Shown: in pieces, positions 34,150 to 43,519 of the stretch
How the letters are laid out: each line of letters begins with the position of its first letter
How positions within the stretch are numbered: position 1 is the stretch's first letter
Assembly (NCBI RefSeq): GCF_018457175.1
Contig: NZ_JAGFNU010000006.1
Coordinates: 124,001 to 188,000 of the forward strand
Direction: 5' to 3'
From: Pseudohalocynthiibacter aestuariivivens
Lineage (GTDB): Bacteria > Pseudomonadota > Alphaproteobacteria > Rhodobacterales > Rhodobacteraceae
Length of the DNA: 64,000 nt
Program-made: the position numbers and the translations under genes
Notes under the pieces: generated by a model
The model's input: the letters and a program-made list of their open reading frames with translations, nothing else
What the model was told of the DNA's origin: nothing
The model's database searches: none

Positions 34150-34365
34150 TCAGGACCCAAGCGGTATTTCATTGTCACTCATAACGGATCGCGCAATGAA
34201 CAGATCGGATTGACGTACCATCAACCTTCGTGGAAAGATTCCAATTGATCCTTCCAGCACGCTCATATTTACGTCCATTTCAAAGCAGTCTATACCCTCG
34301 CCTTGAAGGAGCGCTTTGGCATATGCAATAATCGTCGGGTCGTTTGTTCTGAGAAGCTCTTTCAT
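34150..34365 (-). CDS. DUF2007 domain protein
   Basis: 71 residues, the small DUF2007 (putative signal transducing protein) fold: MKELLRTNDPTIIAYAKALLQGEGIDCF then VNMSVLEGSIGIFPRRLMV. The frame extends upstream to 34443, but the ATG at 34365 gives the usual length. It is divergent from the polyprenyl synthase gene by 55 bases and lies directly upstream of the TrmN6-like gene. Function unknown. Confidence 0.82.
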   Translation of the reverse strand: MKELLRTNDPTIIAYAKALLQGEGIDCFEMDVNMSVLEGSIGIFPRRLMVRQSDLFIARSVMSDNEIPLGS

Positions 34366-34420
34366 AATGATGAGATAAGGGCATGGCGTACGATTCGTCG
34401 AGCTATGTGACGGGGATGTG

Positions 34421-35419
34421 ATGGGGCTGGTTGAAGAAAGCATAAAACCACATGAACGCCTGAGCGAACATCTGGCCGATGATTTAGCTGCAGTTAACGT
34501 GCTTATTCGCGAGCGTATGGCGTCAAAGCACGCGCCGCGTATCCCTCAGGTAACAGCACATCTTGTTGAGGCCGGGGGTAAAAGGTTACGCCCGATGCTG
34601 ACACTAGCCGCAGCCCGACTATGCAATTACGATGGCCCGTACCATGTGCATCTTGCTGCCACTGTGGAGTTTATCCACACGGCGACCTTGCTGCACGATG
34701 ACGTTGTCGATGAATCAGGTCAACGGCGCGGGCGACCCACGGCAAACCTTCTGTGGGATAATAAATCCAGCGTTTTGGTTGGAGACTACCTGTTTTCACG
34801 CTCGTTTCAGTTGATGGTTGAAACCGGCTCACTGAAGGTTCTTGATATTCTGGCAAATGCATCGGCCACTATCGCCGAAGGTGAAGTATTGCAACTTACC
34901 GCCGCACAGGATCTTGCGACGACGGAAGATATTTATATGCAGGTTGTGCGTGGTAAAACCGCTGCGTTGTTTTCTGCTGCCACAAAAGTTGGCGGTGTTA
35001 TCGCCAATGCACCCGAGGCTCAGGTTGCTGCGCTGTCCACTTATGGTGATGCGCTCGGAATAAGCTTTCAAATCGTTGATGATCTGCTCGACTATTGGGG
35101 TTCGGGCGCGACTGGCAAGAACGTTGGCGATGATTTTCGCGAACGAAAACTCACGCTACCTGTCATTAAAGCCGTCGCAAAAGCCAATGAAGAAGAACAC
35201 GCTTTTTGGGTCCGGGCAATTGAAAAGGGTGCGCAGGGCGGCGGTGATCTAGACCATGCGCTGGTCCTGCTTAAAAAGCACAATGCCATGGAAGAGACGC
35301 GGATCGAGGCTTTGTCATGGGCCGCAAAAGCCAAGGATGCGCTTTGCGTACTACCGGACGCGCCAATCCGTCATATGCTGACAGACATCGCTGACTACGT
35401 TGTTGAACGGGTTAATTGA
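34421..35419 (+). CDS. Long-chain polyprenyl diphosphate synthase (ubiquinone side chain)
   Basis: 332 residues, trans-isoprenyl diphosphate synthase. First Asp-rich motif LLHDDVVDESGQRRGRPT (DDxxD) and second DDLLDYWG are intact; GGKRLRP, GDYLFSRSF and GDDFRERKLTLPV also match IspB/DdsA. It extends farnesyl diphosphate with isopentenyl units; in Rhodobacterales the product is expected to be C50 for ubiquinone-10, from taxonomy. A GTG at 34418 is an alternative start directly before the ATG. It converges on ispE with an eight-base overlap, so two isoprenoid genes meet here. Confidence 0.9.
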   Translation: MGLVEESIKPHERLSEHLADDLAAVNVLIRERMASKHAPRIPQVTAHLVEAGGKRLRPMLTLAAARLCNYDGPYHVHLAATVEFIHTATLLHDDVVDESGQRRGRPTANLLWDNKSSVLVGDYLFSRSFQLMVETGSLKVLDILANASATIAEGEVLQLTAAQDLATTEDIYMQVVRGKTAALFSAATKVGGVIANAPEAQVAALSTYGDALGISFQIVDDLLDYWGSGATGKNVGDDFRERKLTLPVIKAVAKANEEEHAFWVRAIEKGAQGGGDLDHALVLLKKHNAMEETRIEALSWAAKAKDALCVLPDAPIRHMLTDIADYVVERVN

Positions 35420-36260
35420 CGCCGGATCCTAACGTTCCGGTGGCGACCCACCATTCAGGATGCCTGACTGAAATGGATCGCGTGGCTATCGAGGCGTCTT
35501 CCTCTGTTGCGTACAGCCCAAAACACGTTGCACCAGAACCTGACATGCGTGTCAGAACAAGCTTTTTAGTCGTGGCCAGAGCCGCCAGAACATCGCCGAT
35601 CACAGGCTCCATAGCGATTGCGCCGGGCTGAAGGTCATTGCGCTGGTCCAAGAGCCAGGCCGTCATTTCGCCCAGGTTTTTGAACACAGGAATAATTTCG
35701 GGCATCGATGGGTTTTCTTTTGAGGCCAAGGCCTTAAACGACCGCGGAGTCGAAATTTCCACGCCTGGATTGACCAATACAACCCAGACAGGCGGAAGCG
35801 CGGGTATGGGCGTCAGAACTTCACCGATCCCCTGCATCCGAGCAGTTTTACTTTCAAGACAAATCGGTACATCCGCACCAAGCGAAAGAATGTCCGGAGC
35901 AGATGGCAAGGGTTGTTTGTAAAGCTTGTGAATCGCGCGCAGCATGGCCGCGGCATCCGCCGAACCTCCACCAATACCCGATGCTGCAGGCAAATGTTTT
36001 TCCAGCGTGATCGATGCACTCTGACCTGAAAGCATCAAATCTGCTGCGCGTAAAACTAGGTTGCTGTCATCAGTCGGAACACCCATGGCGCGCGGCCCTC
36101 TAACAGTAAAATGCATCTCAGGCGCTTTATCGACAGCGACCCAATCACCGATATCGGCGAACGCGACCAGGCTATCAATCAGGTGGTAACCATCACTCTG
36201 CTGCCCGGTAACATGAAGCGTCAGATTGATCTTAGCGGGGGCAAATTCCCTAATCGCCAT
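35412..36260 (-). CDS. ispE: 4-diphosphocytidyl-2-C-methyl-D-erythritol kinase
   Basis: 282 residues, GHMP kinase. Phosphorylates CDP-methylerythritol in the MEP isoprenoid route. Seen: FAPAKINLTLHV with catalytic Lys, ATP-binding AASGIGGGSADAAAMLRA, and GADVPICLES; C-terminal RMSGSGATCFGLY. The ATG at 36260 matches the family N-terminus and lies 11 bases inside the end of the TPR gene; an ATG at 36269 is possible. It ends an etfQO-TPR-ispE minus-strand run. Confidence 0.92.
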   Translation of the reverse strand: MAIREFAPAKINLTLHVTGQQSDGYHLIDSLVAFADIGDWVAVDKAPEMHFTVRGPRAMGVPTDDSNLVLRAADLMLSGQSASITLEKHLPAASGIGGGSADAAAMLRAIHKLYKQPLPSAPDILSLGADVPICLESKTARMQGIGEVLTPIPALPPVWVVLVNPGVEISTPRSFKALASKENPSMPEIIPVFKNLGEMTAWLLDQRNDLQPGAIAMEPVIGDVLAALATTKKLVLTRMSGSGATCFGLYATEEDASIATRSISVRHPEWWVATGTLGSGVN

Positions 36261-37944
36261 TTGCAACAAACAGCGCTTCCGATCCCTCTTCCAGCAATAC
36301 TGCGTCTAGCCCAATTTCAAGCTTGCGCAATATACGTGCAGCATCTTTTTCTTCAGGATCGAACGACATAGCCCGGCGCCATTGGAATTCTGACTCGCGG
36401 GTTCTGCCGACGGCCCATAGGACATCACCCAGATGATCGCTAACGATTGGATCAACCGGCGCCAGTTCCGCAGCGCGCTCCATATGAACAATCGCTTCCT
36501 CGTAGCGCCCTAGCCGAAACAATGCCCAGGCCAATGAATCGACGATGTAACCGTCGTCAGGGCGCGCGGCCACCGCTTCTTCGATCATCGCAAGTGCCTC
36601 ATCCAGCTTGATTTGTTGTTCGACTAAAGAATATCCAAGATAGTTCAGAACATGTGGTTGGCCAGGATTAAGTTCTAATGCTTTCCTGAAATCCGCTTCC
36701 GATTCATCCCATCGGTTTTCGCGTTCACGCGTTATTCCACGCGAATAAAACGCGATCCACTGATCTCTTTCCGGTTCCTCAAACAGAGCGATTGCACGAT
36801 CATACGCTTCTGTCGCTTCAGCATAACGCTGCAACCCGCGCAACGTATCGCCGAGGGTCGAGTGAACGATTGGCAATTTATTATGGCTTTCAGCCAACTG
36901 CATCAGCACTTCGATCGCCGCGTCGGGCTTGCCAGAATTGCGAAGCGCCTCTGAACGGCCAAGCTCAGCTATGTGATAGACAAAGCTGTCACGAGGGACC
37001 TGATCGTAGACCTCCGTTGCCAGTTCATAGCGTTCAAGTCTTTCCAGTATACTGGCAGTCAGCAAAAGCGCCTCTTCATGATCAGGGCTTAAAAACCCAG
37101 CAATGCGCGAATAAAGCAATGTATAGGCTGGTGACGCTTCGCTACTAAGGACGCTGGCGACTGTAAAGAATACTTCAGTAATCCCGTCCTGTGCGCTGGA
37201 AACTTGCGTAAATGGCAATGTTTCACCCGTTTCAAGTGCTGCACGCATCTCGGCGATCCCGGGCTCTGTATTGCCTTCAAATATGAGATCCAAAAGTTCT
37301 AATGCATCGCTGTTGCGCTCTAACTGGCTCAGGATTTCGATATGCGCAATCACGCCACTGCGCGTTGCGCGGAGCGGTCCATTTGCTTCGCCAGACAAAA
37401 TTTTGTCAGCGCCTTCATAGTCTCCGACCAGTGCAAGCGCCAATGCCTTGTGGTAAAGGCCAAAAGCGCGAGTACCGCGAATTTGCGTTACGTCATCAAA
37501 ACCCGTCAGGGCCTCTGTCATCTGACCTTTTCCAACCAAAGCCCATGACTGAACCAGACCATCGACCAAGGGGCCAATTCTGTGACCGTCCTTGTAGTCG
37601 TTTAAAACAGCGTCAAAATCACCAGCGGCAATATTATTGGCGATCAGCACCATAAACCCAGCCTGACTTTCCAACCCGTCGGCCCGCATTTTTCTGGCAA
37701 TAGGCAAAGCGGACTCAAGCTCGCCAAGCCCCAAATACGTCGCAACAGCGCTGTCCAAAAGAACCGGGTTTGAGGGGTCTTGCGCAAGCGCCATTGTGAA
37801 ATAGCGGGCTGCCGCTTCATAATCCGATTCGATGCTTGCTTGCCTTGCGGCCAGATAAGCCCCGGCCAATCCTTCGGAAAATACCGGCCCGGAAGGGGCG
37901 AGCGCGAGCGTTGAAACTGCAAGTATTTTTAGATGCCTGATCAT
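36250..37944 (-). CDS. TPR-repeat protein with signal peptide
   Basis: About 564 residues. An N-terminal signal (IRHLKILAVSTLALAPSGPVFS) is followed by tetratricopeptide repeats through most of the length, for example ASIESDYEAAARYFTMALAQDPSNP near the start and the tandem units ADFRKALELNPGQPHVLNYLGYSL, MIEEAVAARPDDGYIVDSLAWALF and HMERAAELAPVDPIVSDHLGDVLW near the end. It should be exported, with a protein-binding role. I chose 37944 because the longer frame from 38040 disrupts the signal. In related genomes it commonly lies between etfQO and ispE; function unknown. Confidence 0.78.
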   Translation of the reverse strand: MIRHLKILAVSTLALAPSGPVFSEGLAGAYLAARQASIESDYEAAARYFTMALAQDPSNPVLLDSAVATYLGLGELESALPIARKMRADGLESQAGFMVLIANNIAAGDFDAVLNDYKDGHRIGPLVDGLVQSWALVGKGQMTEALTGFDDVTQIRGTRAFGLYHKALALALVGDYEGADKILSGEANGPLRATRSGVIAHIEILSQLERNSDALELLDLIFEGNTEPGIAEMRAALETGETLPFTQVSSAQDGITEVFFTVASVLSSEASPAYTLLYSRIAGFLSPDHEEALLLTASILERLERYELATEVYDQVPRDSFVYHIAELGRSEALRNSGKPDAAIEVLMQLAESHNKLPIVHSTLGDTLRGLQRYAEATEAYDRAIALFEEPERDQWIAFYSRGITRERENRWDESEADFRKALELNPGQPHVLNYLGYSLVEQQIKLDEALAMIEEAVAARPDDGYIVDSLAWALFRLGRYEEAIVHMERAAELAPVDPIVSDHLGDVLWAVGRTRESEFQWRRAMSFDPEEKDAARILRKLEIGLDAVLLEEGSEALFVANGD

Positions 37945-38008
37945 ATGAAGGGGTGCCTCGAATTTATACCTCGCCGAAAAGGTAGTCATTCTATCGCGTA
38001 TAAGCAAT

Positions 38009-38034
38009 GCGGGGCGGCCAATTGACCACCCCGC
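38009..38034 (-). other. GC-rich hairpin between ETF-QO and TPR genes
   Basis: On the minus strand, arm GCGGGGTGG pairs with CCGCCCCGC (one G-U pair), extended inward through TCAATTG. No T-run follows. It sits 25 bases after the ETF-QO stop and may act as a partial terminator or protect the upstream message. Confidence 0.4.
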
Positions 38035-38059
38035 TAACAAAGGTTTTTTCCGGGTTTAT

Positions 38060-39712
38060 TTACATATTCGGGTAGTTCGGTCCGTCCCCGCCTTGCGGCG
38101 TCACCCATGTTATATTTTGACTTGGGTCTTTGATGTCGCATGTCTTGCAATGAACGCAGTTCTGAAAGTTGATCAGGAAGCGCGGCTCTTTACCTTCTTC
38201 CTCGACAACCTCATAAACACCAGCTGGGCAGTACCGCTGCGCAGGCTCTGCATATTTTGCGAGATTAATAGCGATTGGGATTGATGCGTCTGCGAGGTGC
38301 AAGTGTGCAGGCTGGCTTTCTTCGTGGTTGGTCATTGAAAAGCTGACATTGGTCAGCCGGTCAAACGACAGAGTCCCATCTGGTTTGGGATAGTCGATTG
38401 GCTTGTGCTTTGCGGCTTCTTCGGTTGCCTGCGCGTCGTTCTTGCCGTGCTTCATCGAACCCAGAGGGTTGAGACCGGTAATATTGGCAACCCACATATC
38501 AAAGCCACCCAAAACCAGCGACGCTGTGAGCCCCAGTTTCGACCAAAGCGGTTTCACGTTGCGAACGCGCTTGAGATCTTTGGCAACCGGGCCTGATTTC
38601 AGATCGGCTTCATAAGCTGTGAGTTCATCACCGGAACGCCCATCGCTGATTGCGGCATAGGCCGCCTCAGCCGCAGCTTTTCCAGACAGCATTGCATTGT
38701 GGTTGCCCTTGATGCGCGGCACGTTCACTAACCCCGCAGAACACCCCAAAAGAGCACCACCCGGGAAACATGTTTTTGGAACCGACTGCCAGCCCCCCTC
38801 AGAAATCGCACGCGCACCATAGGCAACGCGTTTGCCGCCTTTCAAAAGCTCAGCAACCATCGGGTGATGTTTGAAGCGCTGAAATTCCATGTATGGGAAA
38901 ATGTAGGGGTTCTTATAGTTCAGGTGTACAACAAACCCGACATAGACCTGATTGTTGTCGAGATGATAAATGAACGAACCCCCGCCAGCATTGCTGCCAA
39001 GCGGCCAACCCATAGTATGAGTTACAGTACCTTCCTTATGTTTCGCAGGGTCGATTTCCCAAATCTCTTTCATTCCGATGCCGAACTTCTGAACGTCGGA
39101 GTTCTTACTTAGGTCGTATTTGACGATCACCTCTTTTGAAAGTGAGCCGCGAACACCCTCTGACAGGAAGACATATTTGCCGTAAAGTTCCATTCCCGGT
39201 TCATAGTTCGCACCATGGGAGCCATCGGCTTCTTTGCCAAATTCGCCGGCAACCACACCTTTGACTTCGCCGTTTTCACCGTATACCAACTCGGAACACG
39301 CCATGCCCGGGAAAATCTCCACTCCCATCTCTTCAGCTTGTTCCGCCATCCAGCGACAGACGTTACCCATTGAAACGATGTAATTGCCGTGGTTGTTCAT
39401 CAGCGGTGGCATTGGGAAATTCGGAATACGAACCTGGCCAGCTTCGCCAAGGAGGTAAAAATTATCCTTTTTCACAGGCACTGTTATCGGCGCGCCCTTT
39501 TTCTTCCAGTCGGGAATAAGTGCATCAATGCCTGACGGGTCGAGCACCGCACCAGACAGAATATGCGCCCCCACTTCAGAGCCTTTTTCCAACACCACAA
39601 CCTGAAGATCAGCATCAAGCTGTTTCAAACGGATCGCTGCCGACAGGCCCGCAGGGCCAGCCCCGACGATCACAACGTCATATTCCATCGACTCGCGTTC
39701 AATCTCGGCCAT
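38060..39712 (-). CDS. Electron transfer flavoprotein-ubiquinone oxidoreductase
   Basis: 550 residues. Takes electrons from ETF (acyl-CoA and choline-type dehydrogenases) to ubiquinone on the inner membrane. FAD-binding VVIVGAGPAGLSAAIRL at 10-26; central VNVPRIKGNHNAMLSGKAAAEA; C-terminal 4Fe-4S ligands in RYCPAGVYE and CVHCKTCDIKDP. Length is normal for the family. Upstream is a 432-base gap with a decayed gene. Here it would serve the acyl-CoA dehydrogenase at 48.5 kb among others; the etfAB genes are not in the window. Confidence 0.95.
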   Translation of the reverse strand: MAEIERESMEYDVVIVGAGPAGLSAAIRLKQLDADLQVVVLEKGSEVGAHILSGAVLDPSGIDALIPDWKKKGAPITVPVKKDNFYLLGEAGQVRIPNFPMPPLMNNHGNYIVSMGNVCRWMAEQAEEMGVEIFPGMACSELVYGENGEVKGVVAGEFGKEADGSHGANYEPGMELYGKYVFLSEGVRGSLSKEVIVKYDLSKNSDVQKFGIGMKEIWEIDPAKHKEGTVTHTMGWPLGSNAGGGSFIYHLDNNQVYVGFVVHLNYKNPYIFPYMEFQRFKHHPMVAELLKGGKRVAYGARAISEGGWQSVPKTCFPGGALLGCSAGLVNVPRIKGNHNAMLSGKAAAEAAYAAISDGRSGDELTAYEADLKSGPVAKDLKRVRNVKPLWSKLGLTASLVLGGFDMWVANITGLNPLGSMKHGKNDAQATEEAAKHKPIDYPKPDGTLSFDRLTNVSFSMTNHEESQPAHLHLADASIPIAINLAKYAEPAQRYCPAGVYEVVEEEGKEPRFLINFQNCVHCKTCDIKDPSQNITWVTPQGGDGPNYPNM

Positions 39713-39868
39713 GTTTTCTTCCTTCTGCAGCGCAAGCGCGCACTCATCCTACCTGAATAAAACTCCGCACCTCGATATCTTCGGCAGGGAAACGCGTCAA
39801 TCGTCGACGAAACAATATTTCACACGGAAAGGTAAGTTTTTAACGACGCAACCCAACGTCATATCGTT

Positions 39869-40036
39869 TCACCCGGTCACACTGGTTTGAAGGGAAGGGT
39901 TTGTTCCGGCACGCCGCCGCAGGAAAACCCAATATGCAAACACCAGTGCTACGGAAAAATAGCCGTCAATCGCGCAGTGCCAGCCAAAATGAACCGAAAG
40001 AAAATTCTCATTTGGATCTGGCTTTTTGTTTGTGAT
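39869..40036 (-). pseudogene. C-terminal remnant of a PAP2-like membrane protein
   Basis: A 55-codon minus-strand frame between two stops reads NFLSVHFGWHCAIDGYF, then SVALVFAYWVFLRRRAG and a polar tail. This resembles the end of PAP2/inositolphosphotransferase proteins, where GWHYAIDGY carries the catalytic His. There is no start codon fitting the family and a stop closes the frame upstream at 40037-40039. The rest of the gene is absent. The assignment rests on one motif and a membrane helix, so it is tentative. Confidence 0.5.
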
Positions 40037-40144
40037 TTACCGTTGTCTAGCTAGAATTGAACTCTCATCCTATTGACTTTCCGCTGAGGGATTGAATTAA
40101 CAGCACTGTGTTGCCTATTCCCCAACAAGCATTTCAGGGCACTT

Positions 40145-40615
40145 ATGGAAAAAATACCTATGACACGCGCAGGGTTCACTGCGCTTGATGAAGAATTGAA
40201 AAACCTGAAAACAGTGGAACGCCCCGCTGTCATTAAAGCTATCGCTGAAGCACGAGAACACGGCGATCTTTCCGAGAACGCCGAGTATCATGCTGCCCGT
40301 GAGAAGCAGAGCTTTATCGAAGGCCGCGTAAAAGAGCTTGAAGCTGTTATTTCGCTTGCTGAAGTTATCGACCCGAAGACCTTGAGCGGTGCAATCAAAT
40401 TTGGCGCAACCGTTACGCTGGTTGATGAGGACAATGATATTGAAAAGACTTACCAGATCGTTGGCGAACCAGAAGCCGATATTGAGAACGGCAAGCTCAA
40501 CATCAAATCTCCGCTTGCCCGTGCATTGATTGGGAAAGAGGAAGGTGACAGTGTAGAGGTAAGAACCCCCGGTGGGGAACGCAGCTATGAAGTATTGAAC
40601 ATCCTTTTCGTCTGA
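40145..40615 (+). CDS. greA: Transcription elongation factor GreA
   Basis: 156 residues. Rescues backtracked RNA polymerase by stimulating transcript cleavage. N-terminal coiled coil with the tip acidic pair ([17 protein letters not shown]) and C-terminal FKBP-like domain ([45 protein letters not shown]) are complete. The ATG is at 40145; a TTGACT at 40073-40078 could be a -35 element but I see no clear -10. The following membrane-protein gene is 20 bases downstream. Confidence 0.95.
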   Translation: MEKIPMTRAGFTALDEELKNLKTVERPAVIKAIAEAREHGDLSENAEYHAAREKQSFIEGRVKELEAVISLAEVIDPKTLSGAIKFGATVTLVDEDNDIEKTYQIVGEPEADIENGKLNIKSPLARALIGKEEGDSVEVRTPGGERSYEVLNILFV

Positions 40616-40635
40616 CGCGGAGTCAGGGCCAACCA

Positions 40636-41667
40636 ATGGCAGAGCCAAAAAAAGATAAACCGATAAATCTCGGTATTTTCAATTCAGCCGGCGAGGATGG
40701 TATCACTTCGGCTGAGTTGATTGCTATTGTCTTAAGCGCGCTGTGGATTGCGGCTGTCACCGGGTTTTACGTGTTCTCGGGCGACGGAAATGACGCTTCG
40801 GGTTTTGACTCTTTAAAGTTTGTGATGACCCTGATGTCGATCTTTTTGCCGATTGCTGTGATTTGGATTGGCGCGATCGCAGCGCGCAGTGCGCGTGTCA
40901 TGAGAAACGAAAGCGAACGCCTGCAAGCTGCTATTGACGCAATGCGACATACCTATGTCGAACAGTTCCAGTCGGCCGGGATGGGGGTAAAGCCCTCTTT
41001 CGAAAAGAAGCTTGATGAAATCGCTGCAGCCCAGAAAATGACGGAAAGCGCGCTGGTCACGTTCACATCGAGCAGGGAGCGTGACGCGAGCAAAGGCTCT
41101 GCAAAGAAACCTGCAATCGCGGCAACTGCCGAAGCTTCTGGTTCCGAAGGCCAATCGTCGCTTGCGCTGGGTACGCCCGCTGAAGCACTTGATCCACCGA
41201 TTTCGATTCCTGACTTCATTCGTGCGCTGCATTTTCCCGAGACCCCGGAAGACCATGAAGGGTTTGATGCTTTGCGGCGCGCATTGCGTGATCGCCAGAC
41301 AGCAAAGCTTGTTCAGGCCTCTCAGGATGTACTGACCCTGCTCAGTCAGGATGGTATCTACATGGATGATCTAAGGCCAGACCGTGCACGCCCGGAAATT
41401 TGGCGCAGCTTCGCCAGGGGCGAGCGCGGGCGGCCCGTAGCGGCCCTGGGTGGGGTACGTGACCGTTCCAGCCTCGCTCTAACTGCTGGACGGATGCGCC
41501 AGGATCCGATTTTTCGCGATGCTGTGCACCACTTTCTGCGCGAGTTCGACAAAACCTTTGTTGAATTCGAAGGCAACGCGTCTGATGAAGACATTGCCGC
41601 CTTGTCCAACACACGTACAGCACGGGCTTTCATGTTGCTTGGCCGCGTCACAGGAACGTTTGACTAA
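40636..41667 (+). CDS. Membrane protein of unknown function downstream of greA
   Basis: 343 residues. Two membrane helices (about 25-48 and 60-82: IAIVLSALWIAAVTGFYVF and MTLMSIFLPIAVIWIGAIAA), a helical linker with RNESERLQAAIDAMRHTYVEQFQS, an Ala/Ser-rich stretch, then a folded-looking C-terminal domain (IPDFIRALHFPETPEDHEGF to DPIFRDAVHHFLREFDKTF). The sequence type is familiar from Rhodobacterales but I cannot name a domain. It is 20 bases from greA and probably cotranscribed. Downstream lies the 3' end of the MobB-MoeA gene, converging. Confidence 0.75.
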   Translation: MAEPKKDKPINLGIFNSAGEDGITSAELIAIVLSALWIAAVTGFYVFSGDGNDASGFDSLKFVMTLMSIFLPIAVIWIGAIAARSARVMRNESERLQAAIDAMRHTYVEQFQSAGMGVKPSFEKKLDEIAAAQKMTESALVTFTSSRERDASKGSAKKPAIAATAEASGSEGQSSLALGTPAEALDPPISIPDFIRALHFPETPEDHEGFDALRRALRDRQTAKLVQASQDVLTLLSQDGIYMDDLRPDRARPEIWRSFARGERGRPVAALGGVRDRSSLALTAGRMRQDPIFRDAVHHFLREFDKTFVEFEGNASDEDIAALSNTRTARAFMLLGRVTGTFD

Positions 41668-41743
41668 GCCCTAACTGCGTCTTTAGAATTCTTGGATATA
41701 GGCAACGGGACAATCGCGTTCAACATCGCACATACGCTGACCG

Positions 41744-43519
41744 CTACAGTCCAAATGCCCCGTATGGGATAAACCGCACCAGATCACCGGGTTTTACATG
41801 GCGTGCGCCATCTTCCAGTTCCACCAATCCGTCGGCCCATGTCAGACCTGAAATCCGGCCTGAGCCTTCTGATGCAAACACCTCGGCCTGACCTGTGTCT
41901 GTTATCCTTGCGCGTAAGTATTCTCGCCGCCCCGCTTTTTTCTTCTTTTCAAAGCTGGCCGGAACGTCAAAACCGACAGGATCTTGCCACGCAGCACCCG
42001 AAAGCACGGCGCAGGCCGGACGGGCAAAAATCAAAGCACATACAAATGCCGCAACCGGATTTCCGGGCAACCCAAATACCGGAACACCTTGCCAAAGGCC
42101 CAGCGCCAGTGGCCGCCCCGGTTTCATTGCGATACGCCACATCTGCAATCCACCTGCTTCCATTAGCAACGCCGACATGTGGTCTTCGTCCCCTGCAGAA
42201 GCCCCACCGGAGGTTAGGATCACGTCACATTTTTGCGCTGCGGCATCAAGTGCGTCGCGTAGTAGCGCGCGATTGTCACCAACATGACCCAAATCTACCG
42301 GCTGATACCCCCAGCGCGCGGCCAGTGATAACAGCATCGGTCGATTAGCATCATAGGTAGAGGCAACATCTTCAGTGCTCCCCGGAGGTACCAATTCATC
42401 CCCTGTCGATATTACCCCAACGCGCAGGGTTTCAAAAACCGATACACCGTCAATGCCAAGTGCTGACAAAAGGGCCAGATCGGGCGGCCGCAGAACATGA
42501 CCAGCCATAATTGCAACGTCACCTTGCTTCACATCCTCTCCGGCTTTACGCGTATTTGACCCCGCTTTAACAGAGCCTTCAAAAGTAATGTTTGACCCGA
42601 CAACTGTTACATCTTCCTGCAGCACCACCGTATCAACGCCTTTTGGCAGGATTGCCCCAGTCAGTATACGAACCGCATAACCCAAGGGCACCTCCCCCAA
42701 ATAGGGTGAACCGGCGGCGGCGCGCCCGTTAACAAGTGGTAACTTCTGAGATTGTTGGTCCGCTAAAGCCGCATACGCAAAGCCAAAGCCATCCACTGCA
42801 GAGTTAGGGGCTGGCGGGTTAGAGCGTCGTGCGATCTGGTCTTCTGCTAACACGCTGCCGAGAGAGTCTGATACCGGCAGAGTTTCGATTCCGACACACC
42901 GGCCCAGATTTTCCCGAAGGTGGGCAAGCGCCGTATCGACTGGTGTCCAGTCAACGCCCGACGGCAGGGCAAAACAATCATTTTTCAATTGCATTTCAGC
43001 TTTGGTAGGTTTCGCCTGACTGACCGACAGACCCACCTGTTGTAAAACAAAATCCGCAATTCCAACGGTATCGTCCAGATCGAAAACTGGTATCACCGAC
43101 TCTGCCAAGGCGACGTCGCTTGCAACTGCGACAATGCTGTCGTCCTCTATCGAAATTAGAGGATGTTTTGTTGCCGCGCGATACGCCTCGATTTTTGGGT
43201 GACGATCCCGCTTATATCCTTCAATCAACACCAGATCTACCGGCGAGAGTCGTGCAAGTAAATCAGAAAGCACCTCTTCGTCTTCTCCGCGTAATTCGCT
43301 CATCAACGCCCAGCGATTGCGAGACGACAGCAGAACCTCTCGTGCACCTGCTTCGCGGTGGCGCGCGCTATCTTTGCCGGGGTGGTCAACATCAAAACTG
43401 TGGTGCGCATGTTTTACAGTCGAAACGCTAATCCCACGCGTCGTAATTTCACGGACCAGCCGTTCCATCAACCCGGTCTTACCCGCATTTTTCCAGCCGG
43501 TTACACCAAAAACTTTCAT
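41744..43519 (-). CDS. MobB-MoeA fusion (molybdenum cofactor)
   Basis: 591 residues that join two enzymes. Residues 1-160 are MobB: VTGWKNAGKTGLMERL (P-loop), TVKHAHHSFDVDHPGKDS, LVLIEGYKRDRHPKIE. Residues about 185-591 are MoeA, molybdopterin molybdotransferase: AVDGFGFAY, RAAAGSPY, VRILTGAILPKGVDTVV, VGVISTGDELV, LTSGGASAGDED and GLPGNPVAAFVC. MoeA inserts molybdate into adenylylated molybdopterin; MobB aids MGD formation. Fusion fixes them in one chain. It overlaps mobA by four bases. Confidence 0.9.
   Translation of the reverse strand: MKVFGVTGWKNAGKTGLMERLVREITTRGISVSTVKHAHHSFDVDHPGKDSARHREAGAREVLLSSRNRWALMSELRGEDEEVLSDLLARLSPVDLVLIEGYKRDRHPKIEAYRAATKHPLISIEDDSIVAVASDVALAESVIPVFDLDDTVGIADFVLQQVGLSVSQAKPTKAEMQLKNDCFALPSGVDWTPVDTALAHLRENLGRCVGIETLPVSDSLGSVLAEDQIARRSNPPAPNSAVDGFGFAYAALADQQSQKLPLVNGRAAAGSPYLGEVPLGYAVRILTGAILPKGVDTVVLQEDVTVVGSNITFEGSVKAGSNTRKAGEDVKQGDVAIMAGHVLRPPDLALLSALGIDGVSVFETLRVGVISTGDELVPPGSTEDVASTYDANRPMLLSLAARWGYQPVDLGHVGDNRALLRDALDAAAQKCDVILTSGGASAGDEDHMSALLMEAGGLQMWRIAMKPGRPLALGLWQGVPVFGLPGNPVAAFVCALIFARPACAVLSGAAWQDPVGFDVPASFEKKKKAGRREYLRARITDTGQAEVFASEGSGRISGLTWADGLVELEDGARHVKPGDLVRFIPYGAFGL

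Noticed and set aside
40073-40101. TTGACT and ATTAAC as a sigma-70 promoter for greA
   Set aside because: Spacing of 17 is right, but the -10 is a poor match.
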